From JAIOSF01 sp047159865 (GTDB taxonomy: Bacteria; Campylobacterota; Campylobacteria; Campylobacterales; Arcobacteraceae), in assembly GCF_047159865.1 (NCBI RefSeq), contig NZ_AP038804.1, forward strand, positions 1,178,001-1,242,000: a DNA stretch of 64,000 nt, written 5' to 3'. Below the pieces are notes generated by a model that ran no database searches, was not told where the DNA came from, and was given only the letters and a program-made list of their open reading frames with translations. The translations under genes were made by a program, and so were the position numbers. Below, piece after piece: positions 26,244-34,902 of this stretch. How positions within the stretch are numbered: the stretch's first letter is position 1; every line of letters begins with the position of its first letter.

Positions 26244-26276
26244 TAAACTATTCTAAACTACATTTTAGCTAAACTA
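26244..26276 (+). repeat. Three TAAACTA repeats upstream of prmA
   Basis: The heptamer TAAACTA occurs at 26244, 26254 and 26270 within the 80-base gap between ribD and prmA. The first two are 10 bases apart. They could be a protein-binding site for the prmA-ftsH operon, although an AT-rich genome gives such repeats by chance more often. Confidence 0.35.
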
Positions 26277-26310
26277 TCTATCTTTTAATAAAATTATAAA
26301 AGGTAATTAG

Positions 26311-27141
26311 TTGGATAAATATTATTACGAGCTTACACTTAAGCCAAACCTATACTACGAATTGTTTTTAGACCTAGCGGGTAGCTTAACTAATGATGCA
26401 ATAGAAGAACTTGATGAAACAATTATCATTAGAAGTGAAGAGAATTTAGATGATGTTGAATTGGGTATTTTAGAGTTTGCAAAAGAATTAACATCTGCTT
26501 TAAATACAGATATCTTTTGTGCTACAGCTTTAGAAAAAAAAGAAAATCAAGATTGGATAACTTTGTATCAAGAAAGCGTACAGCCAATAAAAGTTGGAAG
26601 TTTTTATATACATCCAAGTTGGAGTAAGCCAGCGAATGGTATGGTTAATATTCTTATTGACCCAACACTTGCATTTGGTTCGGGACATCACGAAACAACA
26701 AATTGCTGTTTAAAAGCAATTGAAAAATATGTTGAAACTGGATCTACTGTTGCTGATATTGGTACGGGAAGTGGTATTTTAGCAATAGCAGCATCTAAGT
26801 CTGGAGCTTCAGTTGATATCTGTGATACTGATATAGTTGCTGTTGATGATGCTATTAAAAATTTTAAAGCAAATAATGCAACAATTAATCATTCTTGGGA
26901 AGGTTCAGCAAATGGAACTAAAAAGCAATATGATGTTGTAATTGCTAATATAGTAGCTGATGTTTTAGCAATGATAGCTTCAGATCTTAAAAAGATATCA
27001 AAAGAAGATGGTATTATTATATTATCTGGAATTATGGAACAGCATAAACAAAAAGTTTTAAATAAATTTAAAGATTGCAAAATTGTAGAAGAGTTACAGC
27101 AAAATGAATGGATAACTTTAATAGTTAGAAAAGGGAAATAA
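26311..27141 (+). CDS. prmA: Ribosomal protein L11 methyltransferase
   Basis: SAM-dependent enzyme that trimethylates L11. The Rossmann motif GTGSGILAIAASKSGA is at about 150-165, and the L11-binding lobe forms the first 100 residues. The motif NILIDPTLAFGSGHHETT is diagnostic for PrmA. It starts with TTG, with AAAGG 7 bases upstream. Its stop overlaps the ftsH ATG by one base, the order I recall from Campylobacter. Confidence 0.94.
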   Translation: MDKYYYELTLKPNLYYELFLDLAGSLTNDAIEELDETIIIRSEENLDDVELGILEFAKELTSALNTDIFCATALEKKENQDWITLYQESVQPIKVGSFYIHPSWSKPANGMVNILIDPTLAFGSGHHETTNCCLKAIEKYVETGSTVADIGTGSGILAIAASKSGASVDICDTDIVAVDDAIKNFKANNATINHSWEGSANGTKKQYDVVIANIVADVLAMIASDLKKISKEDGIIILSGIMEQHKQKVLNKFKDCKIVEELQQNEWITLIVRKGK

Positions 27142-29144
27142 TGAGTAATAAAAATAACAATAATAAGAACGATAATAAAAATCCAAATGGCTTTTTTGAT
27201 AAGAATCCATTAGTAGTATTTATTGTATTTTCAATAGTAACAATAATGGCTTTTAAAAGTTTTTTCCCAGAAAATGAGATGGGTACAAATACAGGAACAT
27301 CAGTATATGGCAAAAGTGTAAATAAAACAATTGCATATTCTGAAGTGAAAAAAATGATTAATAATGGTCAAATAGAATATGTTGGTATTGGTGAAACAAA
27401 TATTAAAGCTATCACAAAACCAATTGGTGGAGTTGTAACAACTTATACAGCAAGAAAAGTTGGTGTTGATGACACTTTAATTCCTGTATTAGAAAAACAA
27501 GGAATCAATTATGGTGGAGTAAATGAACAAAATCTATTGGCTGATATGCTTTTTGGTTGGGTTTTACCATTATTTTTCTTTTTCGCAATTTGGATGTTTT
27601 TAGCAAGAAGAATGTCAAAGTCTATGGGTGGTGGTGCCGGTGGAATTCTTGGTATGGGTGGCGCTAAAAAAATGATTAATTCTGAAAAACCAAAAGTAAA
27701 ATTTTCAGATATGGCGGGAAATAAAGAAGCAAAAGAAGAAGTATCAGAAATAGTTGAATTCTTAAGAAATCCAGATAGATATGTAAATCTTGGAGCTCAA
27801 ATTCCAAAAGGTGTACTTTTAGTAGGACCTCCAGGTACGGGTAAAACTTTACTTGCTAAAGCAGTTGCTGGTGAAGCTGATGTTGAGTTTTTAAGTGTGA
27901 CTGGATCTAGCTTTATTGAGATGTTTGTAGGTGTTGGTGCAAGTCGTGTACGAGATCTATTTGAACAAGCTAAGAAAAATGCTCCAGCGATTATTTTTAT
28001 AGATGAGATTGATGCTATTGGTAAAAGTAGAGCATCTGGCGGAATGGGTGGTAATGATGAGAGAGAACAAACTCTAAATCAATTACTAGCTGAGATGGAT
28101 GGATTTAGTGGAGATGGTGCGCCTGTTATTATTTTGGCTGCTACGAATAGACCTGAAATATTAGATCCTGCTTTATTAAGACCAGGTAGATTTGATAGAC
28201 AAGTATTGGTTGATAAGCCAGATTTAGAAGGTAGAATAGAGATTTTAAATGTGCATATCAAAGATGTGAAAATTGCTAAAAATGTTGATATGCATGATGT
28301 TGCGGTGATGACAGCAGGTTTAGCTGGAGCTGATTTAGCAAACATTATTAATGAAGCTGCATTACTCGCTGGTCGAGCAGATCAAAAAGAGGTTACTTCA
28401 GCTAATTTCAAAGAAGCTGTTGAACGACAAATTGCTGGACTTGAAAAGAAAAGTAGAAGAATTTCTCCAAAAGAGAGAAGAATTGTTGCTTATCATGAAG
28501 CGGGTCATGCTTTAATTGCAGAAGTTACAAAAGGTGCAAAAAAAGTAAATAAAGTTTCAATTGTTCCAAGAGGATTGGCTGCTCTTGGATATACTTTGAA
28601 TACGCCTGAAGAAAATAAATATTTAATGCAAAAACATGAATTGATAGCTGAAGTAGATACTCTTCTTGGTGGTCGTGCTGCTGAAGAGATTTATATAGGT
28701 GAGATTAGTACAGGTGCTGGAAATGATTTAGAAAGAGCAACTGATATTATCAAATCGATGGCAACAATATATGGTATGAGCGATATTGATATTGCAGGTT
28801 TAATGGTATTACATAAACAACAAAACCAATTTTTAGGTGGTGGTCAATCAACTAAAGATTATAGTGATGAGATGGCACACAATCTTGATAAACATATTAA
28901 ACAAACTTTAAATGATAGGTATATGGCTGTTCTTGAATTATTAAAAGAAAATAGAAACGCAATGGAGCAAATGACTGCGGAGTTATTGGATTTAGAAGTT
29001 ATCTCTGGTAAAAGAGTTCAAGAGATTATTATTGAAAATGGTGGTACTGTTTACAATGGTGAAGATTTACACAATGAGGAAGATGAAAATATGATACAAT
29101 CAGAATCTGATGAAATAAAAGATGAGAAAGATAATGAAAAATAA
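27141..29144 (+). CDS. ftsH: ATP-dependent zinc metalloprotease FtsH
   Basis: Membrane AAA+ protease. Layout: a short Asn-rich leader, membrane segments at about 25-42 and 136-154 around a periplasmic domain, Walker A GPPGTGKT at 229-236, Walker B with D288-E289, the SRH ATNRPEILDPALLRPGRFDR, and the zinc motif HEAGH at 452-456. The third ligand lies in AGNDLERAT. It is 667 residues with an acidic tail. In E. coli FtsH degrades LpxC under LapB control; homologues of both are in this window. Confidence 0.97.
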   Translation: MSNKNNNNKNDNKNPNGFFDKNPLVVFIVFSIVTIMAFKSFFPENEMGTNTGTSVYGKSVNKTIAYSEVKKMINNGQIEYVGIGETNIKAITKPIGGVVTTYTARKVGVDDTLIPVLEKQGINYGGVNEQNLLADMLFGWVLPLFFFFAIWMFLARRMSKSMGGGAGGILGMGGAKKMINSEKPKVKFSDMAGNKEAKEEVSEIVEFLRNPDRYVNLGAQIPKGVLLVGPPGTGKTLLAKAVAGEADVEFLSVTGSSFIEMFVGVGASRVRDLFEQAKKNAPAIIFIDEIDAIGKSRASGGMGGNDEREQTLNQLLAEMDGFSGDGAPVIILAATNRPEILDPALLRPGRFDRQVLVDKPDLEGRIEILNVHIKDVKIAKNVDMHDVAVMTAGLAGADLANIINEAALLAGRADQKEVTSANFKEAVERQIAGLEKKSRRISPKERRIVAYHEAGHALIAEVTKGAKKVNKVSIVPRGLAALGYTLNTPEENKYLMQKHELIAEVDTLLGGRAAEEIYIGEISTGAGNDLERATDIIKSMATIYGMSDIDIAGLMVLHKQQNQFLGGGQSTKDYSDEMAHNLDKHIKQTLNDRYMAVLELLKENRNAMEQMTAELLDLEVISGKRVQEIIIENGGTVYNGEDLHNEEDENMIQSESDEIKDEKDNEK

Positions 29145-29724
29145 TTTAATATTAAAAGAGGGGTATAAAAGTATTGCAATTATATTTATAGTTGCAATTT
29201 TTTTGAACTTGTTTGTATCTGATTGTTTAGGTACTTTGGGGATTTTATTGGGCTTATTTGTTGTTTATATTTATAGAGGAAGCAACAGACATATTTTCAC
29301 TAATACCCAAAGTGTATTAGCTCCTATAGATTCTACAATAACTGCAATTGATAAAGTAAATGGAAAATACAAAATATATTGTAAAGTAGGGCTATTAGAT
29401 AATCATATTGTACGAGCTCCTTGTAATTCTACACTCAAGGTTAAAAAGCATAGACATGGACTAAATTTAAATGTAGATAGCTATAAAGCATCTTTATATA
29501 ACGAACAAATTGTATTGAAATTTGAAGATATAAAGCTAAAATTTATTAGCGGTTTTTTTGATAAAAGAGTTAAGAAAATTCAAGAAAAAGAGGTTGTTCA
29601 AGGAGATAAGATTTCTATTTTTATTGATGGGCTTGTAGTTATTTCAGTTCCTCAAACTAAAGTGTTATTGGTTCAAATTGGTGATAAGTTAACTTCTGGA
29701 CAAACAATATTATTTAAAAAATAA
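29134..29724 (+). CDS. Phosphatidylserine decarboxylase-related membrane protein, no visible cleavage motif
   Basis: A 196-residue protein with two N-terminal membrane segments (about 12-30 and 34-50) and a Psd-like beta domain with VLAPIDSTITAI. In active Psd enzymes a late (L)GS(S/T) motif self-cleaves to make the pyruvoyl group. Here the corresponding end reads IGDKLTSGQTILF and lacks that motif. I start it at the ATG 29134, which overlaps the ftsH stop (ATGAAAAATAA). In Campylobacter the next gene is pssA; here tRNA genes follow. So the decarboxylase role is doubtful. Confidence 0.7.
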   Translation: MKNNLILKEGYKSIAIIFIVAIFLNLFVSDCLGTLGILLGLFVVYIYRGSNRHIFTNTQSVLAPIDSTITAIDKVNGKYKIYCKVGLLDNHIVRAPCNSTLKVKKHRHGLNLNVDSYKASLYNEQIVLKFEDIKLKFISGFFDKRVKKIQEKEVVQGDKISIFIDGLVVISVPQTKVLLVQIGDKLTSGQTILFKK

Positions 29725-29732
29725 TATTGTTT
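29702..29732. terminator. 14-bp hairpin at the end of the psd-like gene
   Basis: AAACAATATTATTT and its complement form a perfect 14-bp stem with an AAA loop that includes the stop codon. It ends in TTT and lies between the ftsH operon and the opposing tRNA operon, so it may block transcription both ways. Confidence 0.65.
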
Positions 29733-29805
29733 ATATCAATTAATTTATAGTTTAATGCTAGTAATAATTTAAATTTATAAAATGATTTTTTATTTTGATT
29801 AAAAG

Positions 29806-29882
29806 TGGCGCGGTTGACGAGACTCGAACTCGCGGCATTCTGCGTGACAGGCAGATACTCTAACCAACTGAGCTACAACCGC
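29806..29882 (-). tRNA. tRNA-Asp (GTC), copy 1
   Basis: Reading the minus strand, a 7-bp acceptor stem starts GCGGTTG. The anticodon loop is CTGTCAC, giving GTC. The T arm GTTCGAG is present and CCA is encoded. Length is 77 bases. Confidence 0.97.
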
Positions 29883-29906
29883 ACTCTTTATTGAAGTTTT
29901 ATTGTT

Positions 29907-29981
29907 TGGTGACCCCAAGGAGATTTGAACTCCTGTAACATGGATGAAAACCATGGATCCTAACCACTAGACGATGGGGCC
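29907..29981 (-). tRNA. tRNA-Glu (TTC), copy 1
   Basis: The acceptor stem is GGCCCCA with a G-T pair. The anticodon stem CATGG/CCATG encloses TTTTCAT, giving TTC. The T arm is GTTCAAA and CCA is encoded. Length is 75 bases. Confidence 0.97.
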
Positions 29982-29994
29982 AACAATAAAATAA

Positions 29995-30070
29995 TGGTGG
30001 TCGATATAAGACTCGAACTTATGACATCTACCTTGTAAGGGTAGCGCTCTACCAACTGAGCTAATCGACC
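29995..30070 (-). tRNA. tRNA-Val (TAC), copy 1
   Basis: The acceptor stem is GGTCGAT/ATCGACC. The anticodon loop CTTACAA gives TAC. The T arm GTTCGAG is present and CCA is encoded. Length is 76 bases. Confidence 0.97.
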
Positions 30071-30081
30071 TGATGAAAAAA

Positions 30082-30157
30082 TGGTGACTCGTGTTGGATT
30101 CGAACCAACGGCCACCTCCTTAAAAGGGAGATGCTCTACCGGCTGAGCTAACAAGTC
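30082..30157 (-). tRNA. tRNA-Lys (TTT), copy 1
   Basis: The acceptor stem is GACTTGT with one G-T pair. The anticodon loop CTTTTAA gives TTT. The T arm GTTCGAA is present and CCA is encoded. Length is 76 bases. Confidence 0.97.
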
Positions 30158-30176
30158 GTCATAATAATTTTAAAAG

Positions 30177-30253
30177 TGGCGCGGTTGACGAGACTCGAAC
30201 TCGCGGCATTCTGCGTGACAGGCAGATACTCTAACCAACTGAGCTACAACCGC
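30177..30253 (-). tRNA. tRNA-Asp (GTC), copy 2
   Basis: The sequence of the 77-base gene matches copy 1, with anticodon GTC and encoded CCA. It is the last tRNA of the first-transcribed quartet. Confidence 0.97.
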
Positions 30254-30273
30254 ACTCTTAAAATTTATAAATT

Positions 30274-30348
30274 TGGTGACCCCAAGGAGATTTGAACTCC
30301 TGTAACATGGATGAAAACCATGGATCCTAACCACTAGACGATGGGGCC
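30274..30348 (-). tRNA. tRNA-Glu (TTC), copy 2
   Basis: Same 75-base gene as copy 1, with anticodon TTC and encoded CCA. Confidence 0.97.
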
Positions 30349-30361
30349 AACAATAAAATAA

Positions 30362-30437
30362 TGGTGGTCGATATAAGACTCGAACTTATGACATCTACCT
30401 TGTAAGGGTAGCGCTCTACCAACTGAGCTAATCGACC
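30362..30437 (-). tRNA. tRNA-Val (TAC), copy 2
   Basis: Same 76-base gene as copy 1, with anticodon TAC and encoded CCA. Confidence 0.97.
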
Positions 30438-30461
30438 AATTTAAATAACACTTAACTAAAA

Positions 30462-30537
30462 TGGTGACTCGTGTTGGATTCGAACCAACGGCCACCTCCT
30501 TAAAAGGGAGATGCTCTACCGGCTGAGCTAACAAGTC
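30462..30537 (-). tRNA. tRNA-Lys (TTT), copy 2
   Basis: Same 76-base gene as copy 1, with anticodon TTT and encoded CCA. It is the first gene after the promoter. Confidence 0.97.
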
Positions 30538-30558
30538 ATCTTTGTTAAGTTGGGTGGA

Positions 30559-30587
30559 ATTATAGTAAATTTTTTTATCTATGTCAA
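30559..30587 (-). promoter_or_regulatory. Perfect sigma-70 consensus promoter for the tRNA operon
   Basis: On the minus strand TTGACA (30587-30582), exactly 17 bases, then TATAAT (30564-30559). All twelve consensus bases match. Transcription should start near 30552, about 15 bases before the first tRNA-Lys. The -35 box overlaps the 3' end of the cinA-like gene. Confidence 0.9.
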
Positions 30588-31084
30588 GAGTTTTGTAAAA
30601 GAATTTCAAAATTTATCTTTAATGCTGTTTTTGCAGTTTGGATTTGAACCTCTTTTCTCTCTCCTTTGAAATGAAAAATATCGATTTTTTTTACTCCATT
30701 TTTGGACATAACACCTATTGCAACTGTACCTACAGGTTTTTGTTCACTTCCCCCATTTGGTCCAGCTATGCCACTTACTGCGATGGCATAATCTGCATGA
30801 AATTTATTAAGTGCACCTTGTAACATCTCCTCTACAACTTCACAACTTACTACTCCAAACTTTATCATTGTTTCTTTTTTTACTTTTAGTTCTTGTTCTT
30901 TTATGTGATTTGAGTAAGTTACAATTGATCCATTAAAAATAGATGATGAACCAGAAATTTCAGTAATCATACTTGATATAAGTCCACCTGTACAACTTTC
31001 TGCTGTTGTTATAGTTTGATTATTTTTTCTTAGATAGTTTTGTAGTGCAATCATTTTTTCTTTATTGAAAATTTCATTGTACAT
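30584..31084 (-). CDS. CinA C-terminal-domain protein (nicotinamide-nucleotide amidase-like)
   Basis: A 166-residue stand-alone CinA C-terminal domain, the type called PncC, which hydrolyses NMN to nicotinate mononucleotide. The active-site region TTAESCTGGLISS is at about 20-32, followed by SSIFNGSIVTYSN and AVSGIAGPNGG. The N-terminal MoaB-like half of full CinA is absent. It diverges from ileS, and its stop codon overlaps the -35 box of the tRNA promoter. Confidence 0.88.
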   Translation of the reverse strand: MYNEIFNKEKMIALQNYLRKNNQTITTAESCTGGLISSMITEISGSSSIFNGSIVTYSNHIKEQELKVKKETMIKFGVVSCEVVEEMLQGALNKFHADYAIAVSGIAGPNGGSEQKPVGTVAIGVMSKNGVKKIDIFHFKGERKEVQIQTAKTALKINFEILLQNS

Positions 31085-31165
31085 AGAGTACTCCTTTTGT
31101 TATTCAAGTTTAAATTATATTTAGATATACTCTATCTTAATTTAGATTATAGGACAATTATTAAT

Positions 31166-33916
31166 ATGGCTACAGAAACTACAGAGCAAATAGATTATAA
31201 AAATACACTACAACTACCAAAAACAACTTTCCCTATGAGAGGAAGTTTACCTCACAATGAACCAAAGCAGTACAAACTTTGGGATGAAGAAAAAATTTAT
31301 GATAAAATGAAAGCAAATAGAAAAGGTGCTGAAAGTTTTACATTACACGATGGACCTCCATATGCAAATGGAAATATTCATATTGGGCATGCATTAAATA
31401 AAGTGCTTAAAGATATTATTATTAAATATCACTATTTTGATGGAAAGTCAGTACGATTTACTCCAGGTTGGGATTGTCATGGTTTACCAATTGAACAAAA
31501 AGTTGAAGAGAAAATTGGTGGTAAAAAGAAAAAAGAACTACCAAAAAGTAAACTTAGACAACTTTGTCGCGATCATGCTACAAAATTTGTTGATATCCAA
31601 AGAGATGAGTTTAAACAATTAGGTATTATTGCTGATTGGGAAAAACCATATTTAACAATGGACTTTAAATTTGAAGCAAACATCTATAGAGAACTTATTG
31701 CTATTTCAAAGAAAGGTCTTTTAATCCAAAGATCTAAACCAGTTTATTGGTCTTGGGCAGCACAAACAGCATTGGCTGAAGCTGAAGTTGAATATGAAGA
31801 TAAAGTATCTCCATCTGTATTTGTTGCATTTAAACTTGAAGAGTTAGATGCGAGTGTGATTATCTGGACAACAACTCCTTGGACATTACCAGCAAATACT
31901 GGTATATCACTTAATGGTGAAGAAGAGTATGTATTAACTTCTGATGGTTTTATAGTAGCTAAAAAATTATACGGTACATTACTTGCAGATGAAGTAATTA
32001 AAGGTGATATTGTTAAAGATATCGATCCAAATACTTTAGAAAACACACATGCTATCAATCCATTAAATGGTAAACAATCTAAAATCGTTCTTGGAGACCA
32101 TGTAATGATGGATGCTGGTACTGGTGCAGTTCATACAGCTCCTGGACATGGTGAGGATGATTATAAAGTTGGTTTAAAATATGGACTAGATGTGATTATG
32201 CCTGTAGGTGCTAATGGAGCTTATGATAATACTATTGTAAGAGAAAACTTGCTTCCTAATCCAGAAGAGTTTTTAAATATGAATGTATTTAAAGCAAATG
32301 AACCAATTATGGAACTTTTAGGTGATTCATTATTAAAAAGAGTTGATATTACTCACTCTTACCCACACTGTTGGAGAACACATAAACCAGTTATTTTTAG
32401 AGCAACTAAACAGTGGTTTATCTCTATGGATGCACCGTATGGTGAAAATGGAAAAACATTAAGAGAAAATGCACTAGAAGCAATTGAAAATGTAGCTTTT
32501 TATCCAGAACATGGTGCTAATAGATTAAGAACTATGGTTGAGGGTCGACCTGACTGGTGTATTTCAAGACAAAGAGACTGGGGTGTACCTATTGCATTCT
32601 TTAGAAATAAACTAACTGATGAAATCATTTATAATGAGCAAGTATTAAATTATGTAGCTATGATATTTGAGATGAAAGGTGCAGATGCTTGGTATGATAT
32701 GAGTATTGAAGAGCTTTTATATCCAGGTAGTGGTCTGAATCCTGATGATTTAGAAAAAACTATGGATATTTTAGATGTATGGTTTGATTCTGGTTCTACT
32801 CAAAATGCTGTTTTAAGAAGTAGAAACTATGATGCGGGAACATATCCTGCTGATATGTACCTAGAGGGAAGTGACCAACATAGAGGTTGGTTCCAATCAT
32901 CACTATTAACTTCACTGGCTTCTTCTGAAGTAGCGCCTTATAAATCTATCCTTACACATGGATTTACTGTAGATGCTAAGGGTGAAAAGATGTCAAAATC
33001 TAAAGGGAATGTTGTAGCACCGGATAAAGTTTTAAAACAATACGGTGGTGAGATTTTAAGAATGTGGGTTGCTATGAGTGATTATCAATCAGATTTAAAA
33101 ATTTCTGATGGTATTTTAAAACAAATGGCAGAACAATATAGAAAAATTAGAAACACAGGTAAAATTTTACTTGGAAATGTTTTTGAATTAGAAGAGATTT
33201 GTTCATTAGATAAAATGGCAACTATGGATTTATGGATTTTAGATAAAGCACAAAAAGTATTTTTAGAAGTTGATGAGTCATTTCGATCAAATGACTATTC
33301 AAGAGGGTTAAATAAATTAAACCACTTCTTAGTTGCTGAATTATCAAACATCTATATCGATATCTGTAAAGACAAAATGTATTGTGATGGTAAAAATTCT
33401 GAAACAAGAATTGCATCTCAAAGTGCAATGGCGATGATTGCTAAAACATTTTTAACTACACTAGCGCCTGTATTAACATATACAATGAACGAGTTAGTAC
33501 AACATGCTCCAAAAGTTATCACTGATGGTGCTGAGTCTATTTTTGATATGACTAAGTATAAGTTACCAGAAATTGAACTGAAGCTTAATGAAGAACACTT
33601 ATTAAATGCAAAAAGTAAATTTGCAGAAATAAAAGATAAACTAAATAAAGAAAAAGTAATTAAGTCGACGCTAGAATTAGTTGTATACACAGATAGTGAA
33701 GATATCTTGGCTTTAGATAAAACTGTTGCTGAAGACTGGTTTGTAGTTTCGAAAATTGTTTTAGAAAAACAAAGTGAATCTTTAGGAACTTTTGAAGTTG
33801 ATGGTAAAGAGTTTGAAGTTTATAAAGCAAGTGAGCATAAATGTCCAAGATGTTGGAAGTTTAGATCAAGCCAAGAAGATTCATTATGTTCAAGATGTGA
33901 TGAAGTAGTAAACTAA
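31166..33916 (+). CDS. ileS: Isoleucyl-tRNA synthetase
   Basis: Class Ia synthetase charging tRNA-Ile. HIGH reads HIGH at 72-75 and KMSKS is at 608-612. The C-terminal zinc finger has CPRC and CSRC. The length of 916 residues is typical. I chose the ATG at 31166 (MATETTEQIDYKN) because an upstream TTG at 31097 would add 23 hydrophobic residues that lie in the promoter region. AGGA stands 11 bases before the ATG, a little far. Confidence 0.96.
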   Translation: MATETTEQIDYKNTLQLPKTTFPMRGSLPHNEPKQYKLWDEEKIYDKMKANRKGAESFTLHDGPPYANGNIHIGHALNKVLKDIIIKYHYFDGKSVRFTPGWDCHGLPIEQKVEEKIGGKKKKELPKSKLRQLCRDHATKFVDIQRDEFKQLGIIADWEKPYLTMDFKFEANIYRELIAISKKGLLIQRSKPVYWSWAAQTALAEAEVEYEDKVSPSVFVAFKLEELDASVIIWTTTPWTLPANTGISLNGEEEYVLTSDGFIVAKKLYGTLLADEVIKGDIVKDIDPNTLENTHAINPLNGKQSKIVLGDHVMMDAGTGAVHTAPGHGEDDYKVGLKYGLDVIMPVGANGAYDNTIVRENLLPNPEEFLNMNVFKANEPIMELLGDSLLKRVDITHSYPHCWRTHKPVIFRATKQWFISMDAPYGENGKTLRENALEAIENVAFYPEHGANRLRTMVEGRPDWCISRQRDWGVPIAFFRNKLTDEIIYNEQVLNYVAMIFEMKGADAWYDMSIEELLYPGSGLNPDDLEKTMDILDVWFDSGSTQNAVLRSRNYDAGTYPADMYLEGSDQHRGWFQSSLLTSLASSEVAPYKSILTHGFTVDAKGEKMSKSKGNVVAPDKVLKQYGGEILRMWVAMSDYQSDLKISDGILKQMAEQYRKIRNTGKILLGNVFELEEICSLDKMATMDLWILDKAQKVFLEVDESFRSNDYSRGLNKLNHFLVAELSNIYIDICKDKMYCDGKNSETRIASQSAMAMIAKTFLTTLAPVLTYTMNELVQHAPKVITDGAESIFDMTKYKLPEIELKLNEEHLLNAKSKFAEIKDKLNKEKVIKSTLELVVYTDSEDILALDKTVAEDWFVVSKIVLEKQSESLGTFEVDGKEFEVYKASEHKCPRCWKFRSSQEDSLCSRCDEVVN

Positions 33917-34033
33917 ATGTCTGAACCAGTTACTTTAACTTTTATATTTGAAACAATAGGTGTGATTCTTGCTTTGACAGGAATTGCAATATTGGGAATA
34001 AATTACAGAACAAAAAAGATGAAGGAAAATTAA
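33917..34033 (+). CDS. 38-residue single-pass membrane protein
   Basis: The ATG follows the ileS stop directly and the frame runs 38 codons to a TAA one base before the nfu ATG. The protein has a short acidic start, one hydrophobic helix (about residues 7-28, FIFETIGVILALTGIAILGI) and a Lys/Arg-rich tail, so N-out/C-in topology is expected. I know no family. Its exact fit between two genes and membrane-like composition argue that it is real. Confidence 0.6.
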   Translation: MSEPVTLTFIFETIGVILALTGIAILGINYRTKKMKEN

Positions 34034-34034
34034 T

Positions 34035-34316
34035 ATGGGTATGCCATTTACAGATGAGGATTTACAATCTCCTGTGAGTAATATCATCACAACAAAAATA
34101 GCACCAATGTTAGCAAAAGATGGTGGTGCAATAGAGTTATTACAGATAAAAAATGCAAAAGTATATGTTCAACTACAAGGTGCTTGTGTTGGATGTGCCG
34201 CTAGTGGAAGTACTTTGAAATTTATAGTTGAAAAAGAATTAAAAGCAGCTATTCACCCAGAATTAGAGATTGTTAATGTCCCTGCAGGGATGGAAGATGA
34301 GATGCTGAATGATTGA
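34035..34316 (+). CDS. NifU-like iron-sulfur scaffold/carrier (Nfu)
   Basis: A 93-residue protein consisting of the NifU C-terminal domain alone. The cluster-binding motif is GACVGCAASGSTLK with C51 and C54. Such Nfu proteins deliver 4Fe-4S clusters to client enzymes. Clients in this window could include MoaA and QueH, but that is only inference. It overlaps the next gene by 8 bases. Confidence 0.92.
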   Translation: MGMPFTDEDLQSPVSNIITTKIAPMLAKDGGAIELLQIKNAKVYVQLQGACVGCAASGSTLKFIVEKELKAAIHPELEIVNVPAGMEDEMLND

Positions 34317-34902
34317 TATTGATAGTTTAATCAAACAAGCACACTCTTATTTTAATATACAAGAGTATGATAAAGCATTGTTTTTATATTCTCAAGTATT
34401 TTCTACTGAACCTTCAAGTAAAGAATATCAATTATATTGTATTTTTTGTGATTTAGGATTTGAGAGTGATGAAAAAGCACAAACTTTATTTGATTATTTT
34501 ATCGTAGCCAAAGACGAAAACTTTGATGAAGCGGTTGCTTATGTTGAAGATGTTATCAATGCGTATGATGGTGATAATAGTAAAATGATGAATCTTCTTC
34601 AAGATATTTCAAATACTAATGTTGAAACATTGAACGCGATTGAATATAAAGATTTTATGCAATTGGTTGAAAATAGAGGATCATTTAAAGAAGCTTATCA
34701 GGACATAATGTTTAGTACAAAAGTCGCTATAACCTCAAAAGATGATTTACTTGATTTTATTGATAAACTTATAGAGAACAATTTTAATAAAACTGCGTAT
34801 AGCTATCTTGATGGATTTAATGAATTTTTTTCATACGATGAAGATTTGACAAAATTATATGAGCGATTAGGGAAAAAAACACTTGCAGCTAAAACAGAAT
34901 AG
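34309..34902 (+). CDS. TPR-like helical protein, unknown function
   Basis: A 197-residue soluble helical protein. The first 45 residues resemble a tetratricopeptide repeat (QAHSYFNIQEYDKALFLYSQ), and the rest is acidic and helical. No signal peptide or membrane segment is seen. It is embedded between nfu and murE with overlaps on both sides, so it is co-translated with them. Its partner is unknown. Confidence 0.75.
   Translation: MIDIDSLIKQAHSYFNIQEYDKALFLYSQVFSTEPSSKEYQLYCIFCDLGFESDEKAQTLFDYFIVAKDENFDEAVAYVEDVINAYDGDNSKMMNLLQDISNTNVETLNAIEYKDFMQLVENRGSFKEAYQDIMFSTKVAITSKDDLLDFIDKLIENNFNKTAYSYLDGFNEFFSYDEDLTKLYERLGKKTLAAKTE

Larger units (their letters stand above)
29806..30157 (-). repeat. 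tRNA quartet, downstream copy
   Basis: Lys-Val-Glu-Asp in transcription order. The four genes have the same order and near-identical sequence as the quartet at 30177-30537. The Glu-Val spacer (29982-29994) is also identical in both copies, while the Asp-Glu and Val-Lys spacers have drifted. This shows a tandem duplication with a period near 371 bases at the Asp end. Confidence 0.9.
30177..30537 (-). repeat. tRNA quartet, promoter-proximal copy
   Basis: Lys-Val-Glu-Asp again, nearest the consensus promoter at 30559-30587. The two quartets appear to form one eight-gene operon on the minus strand, with no terminator-like hairpin between them. Confidence 0.9.

Noticed and set aside
29960..30609. 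Open frames running through tRNA genes
   Set aside because: They translate tRNA sequence; the repeated motif is simply the duplicated tRNA block.
31097..31165. Upstream TTG start for ileS
   Set aside because: It would add 23 residues from promoter-like sequence; MATETTEQ at 31166 fits the family.
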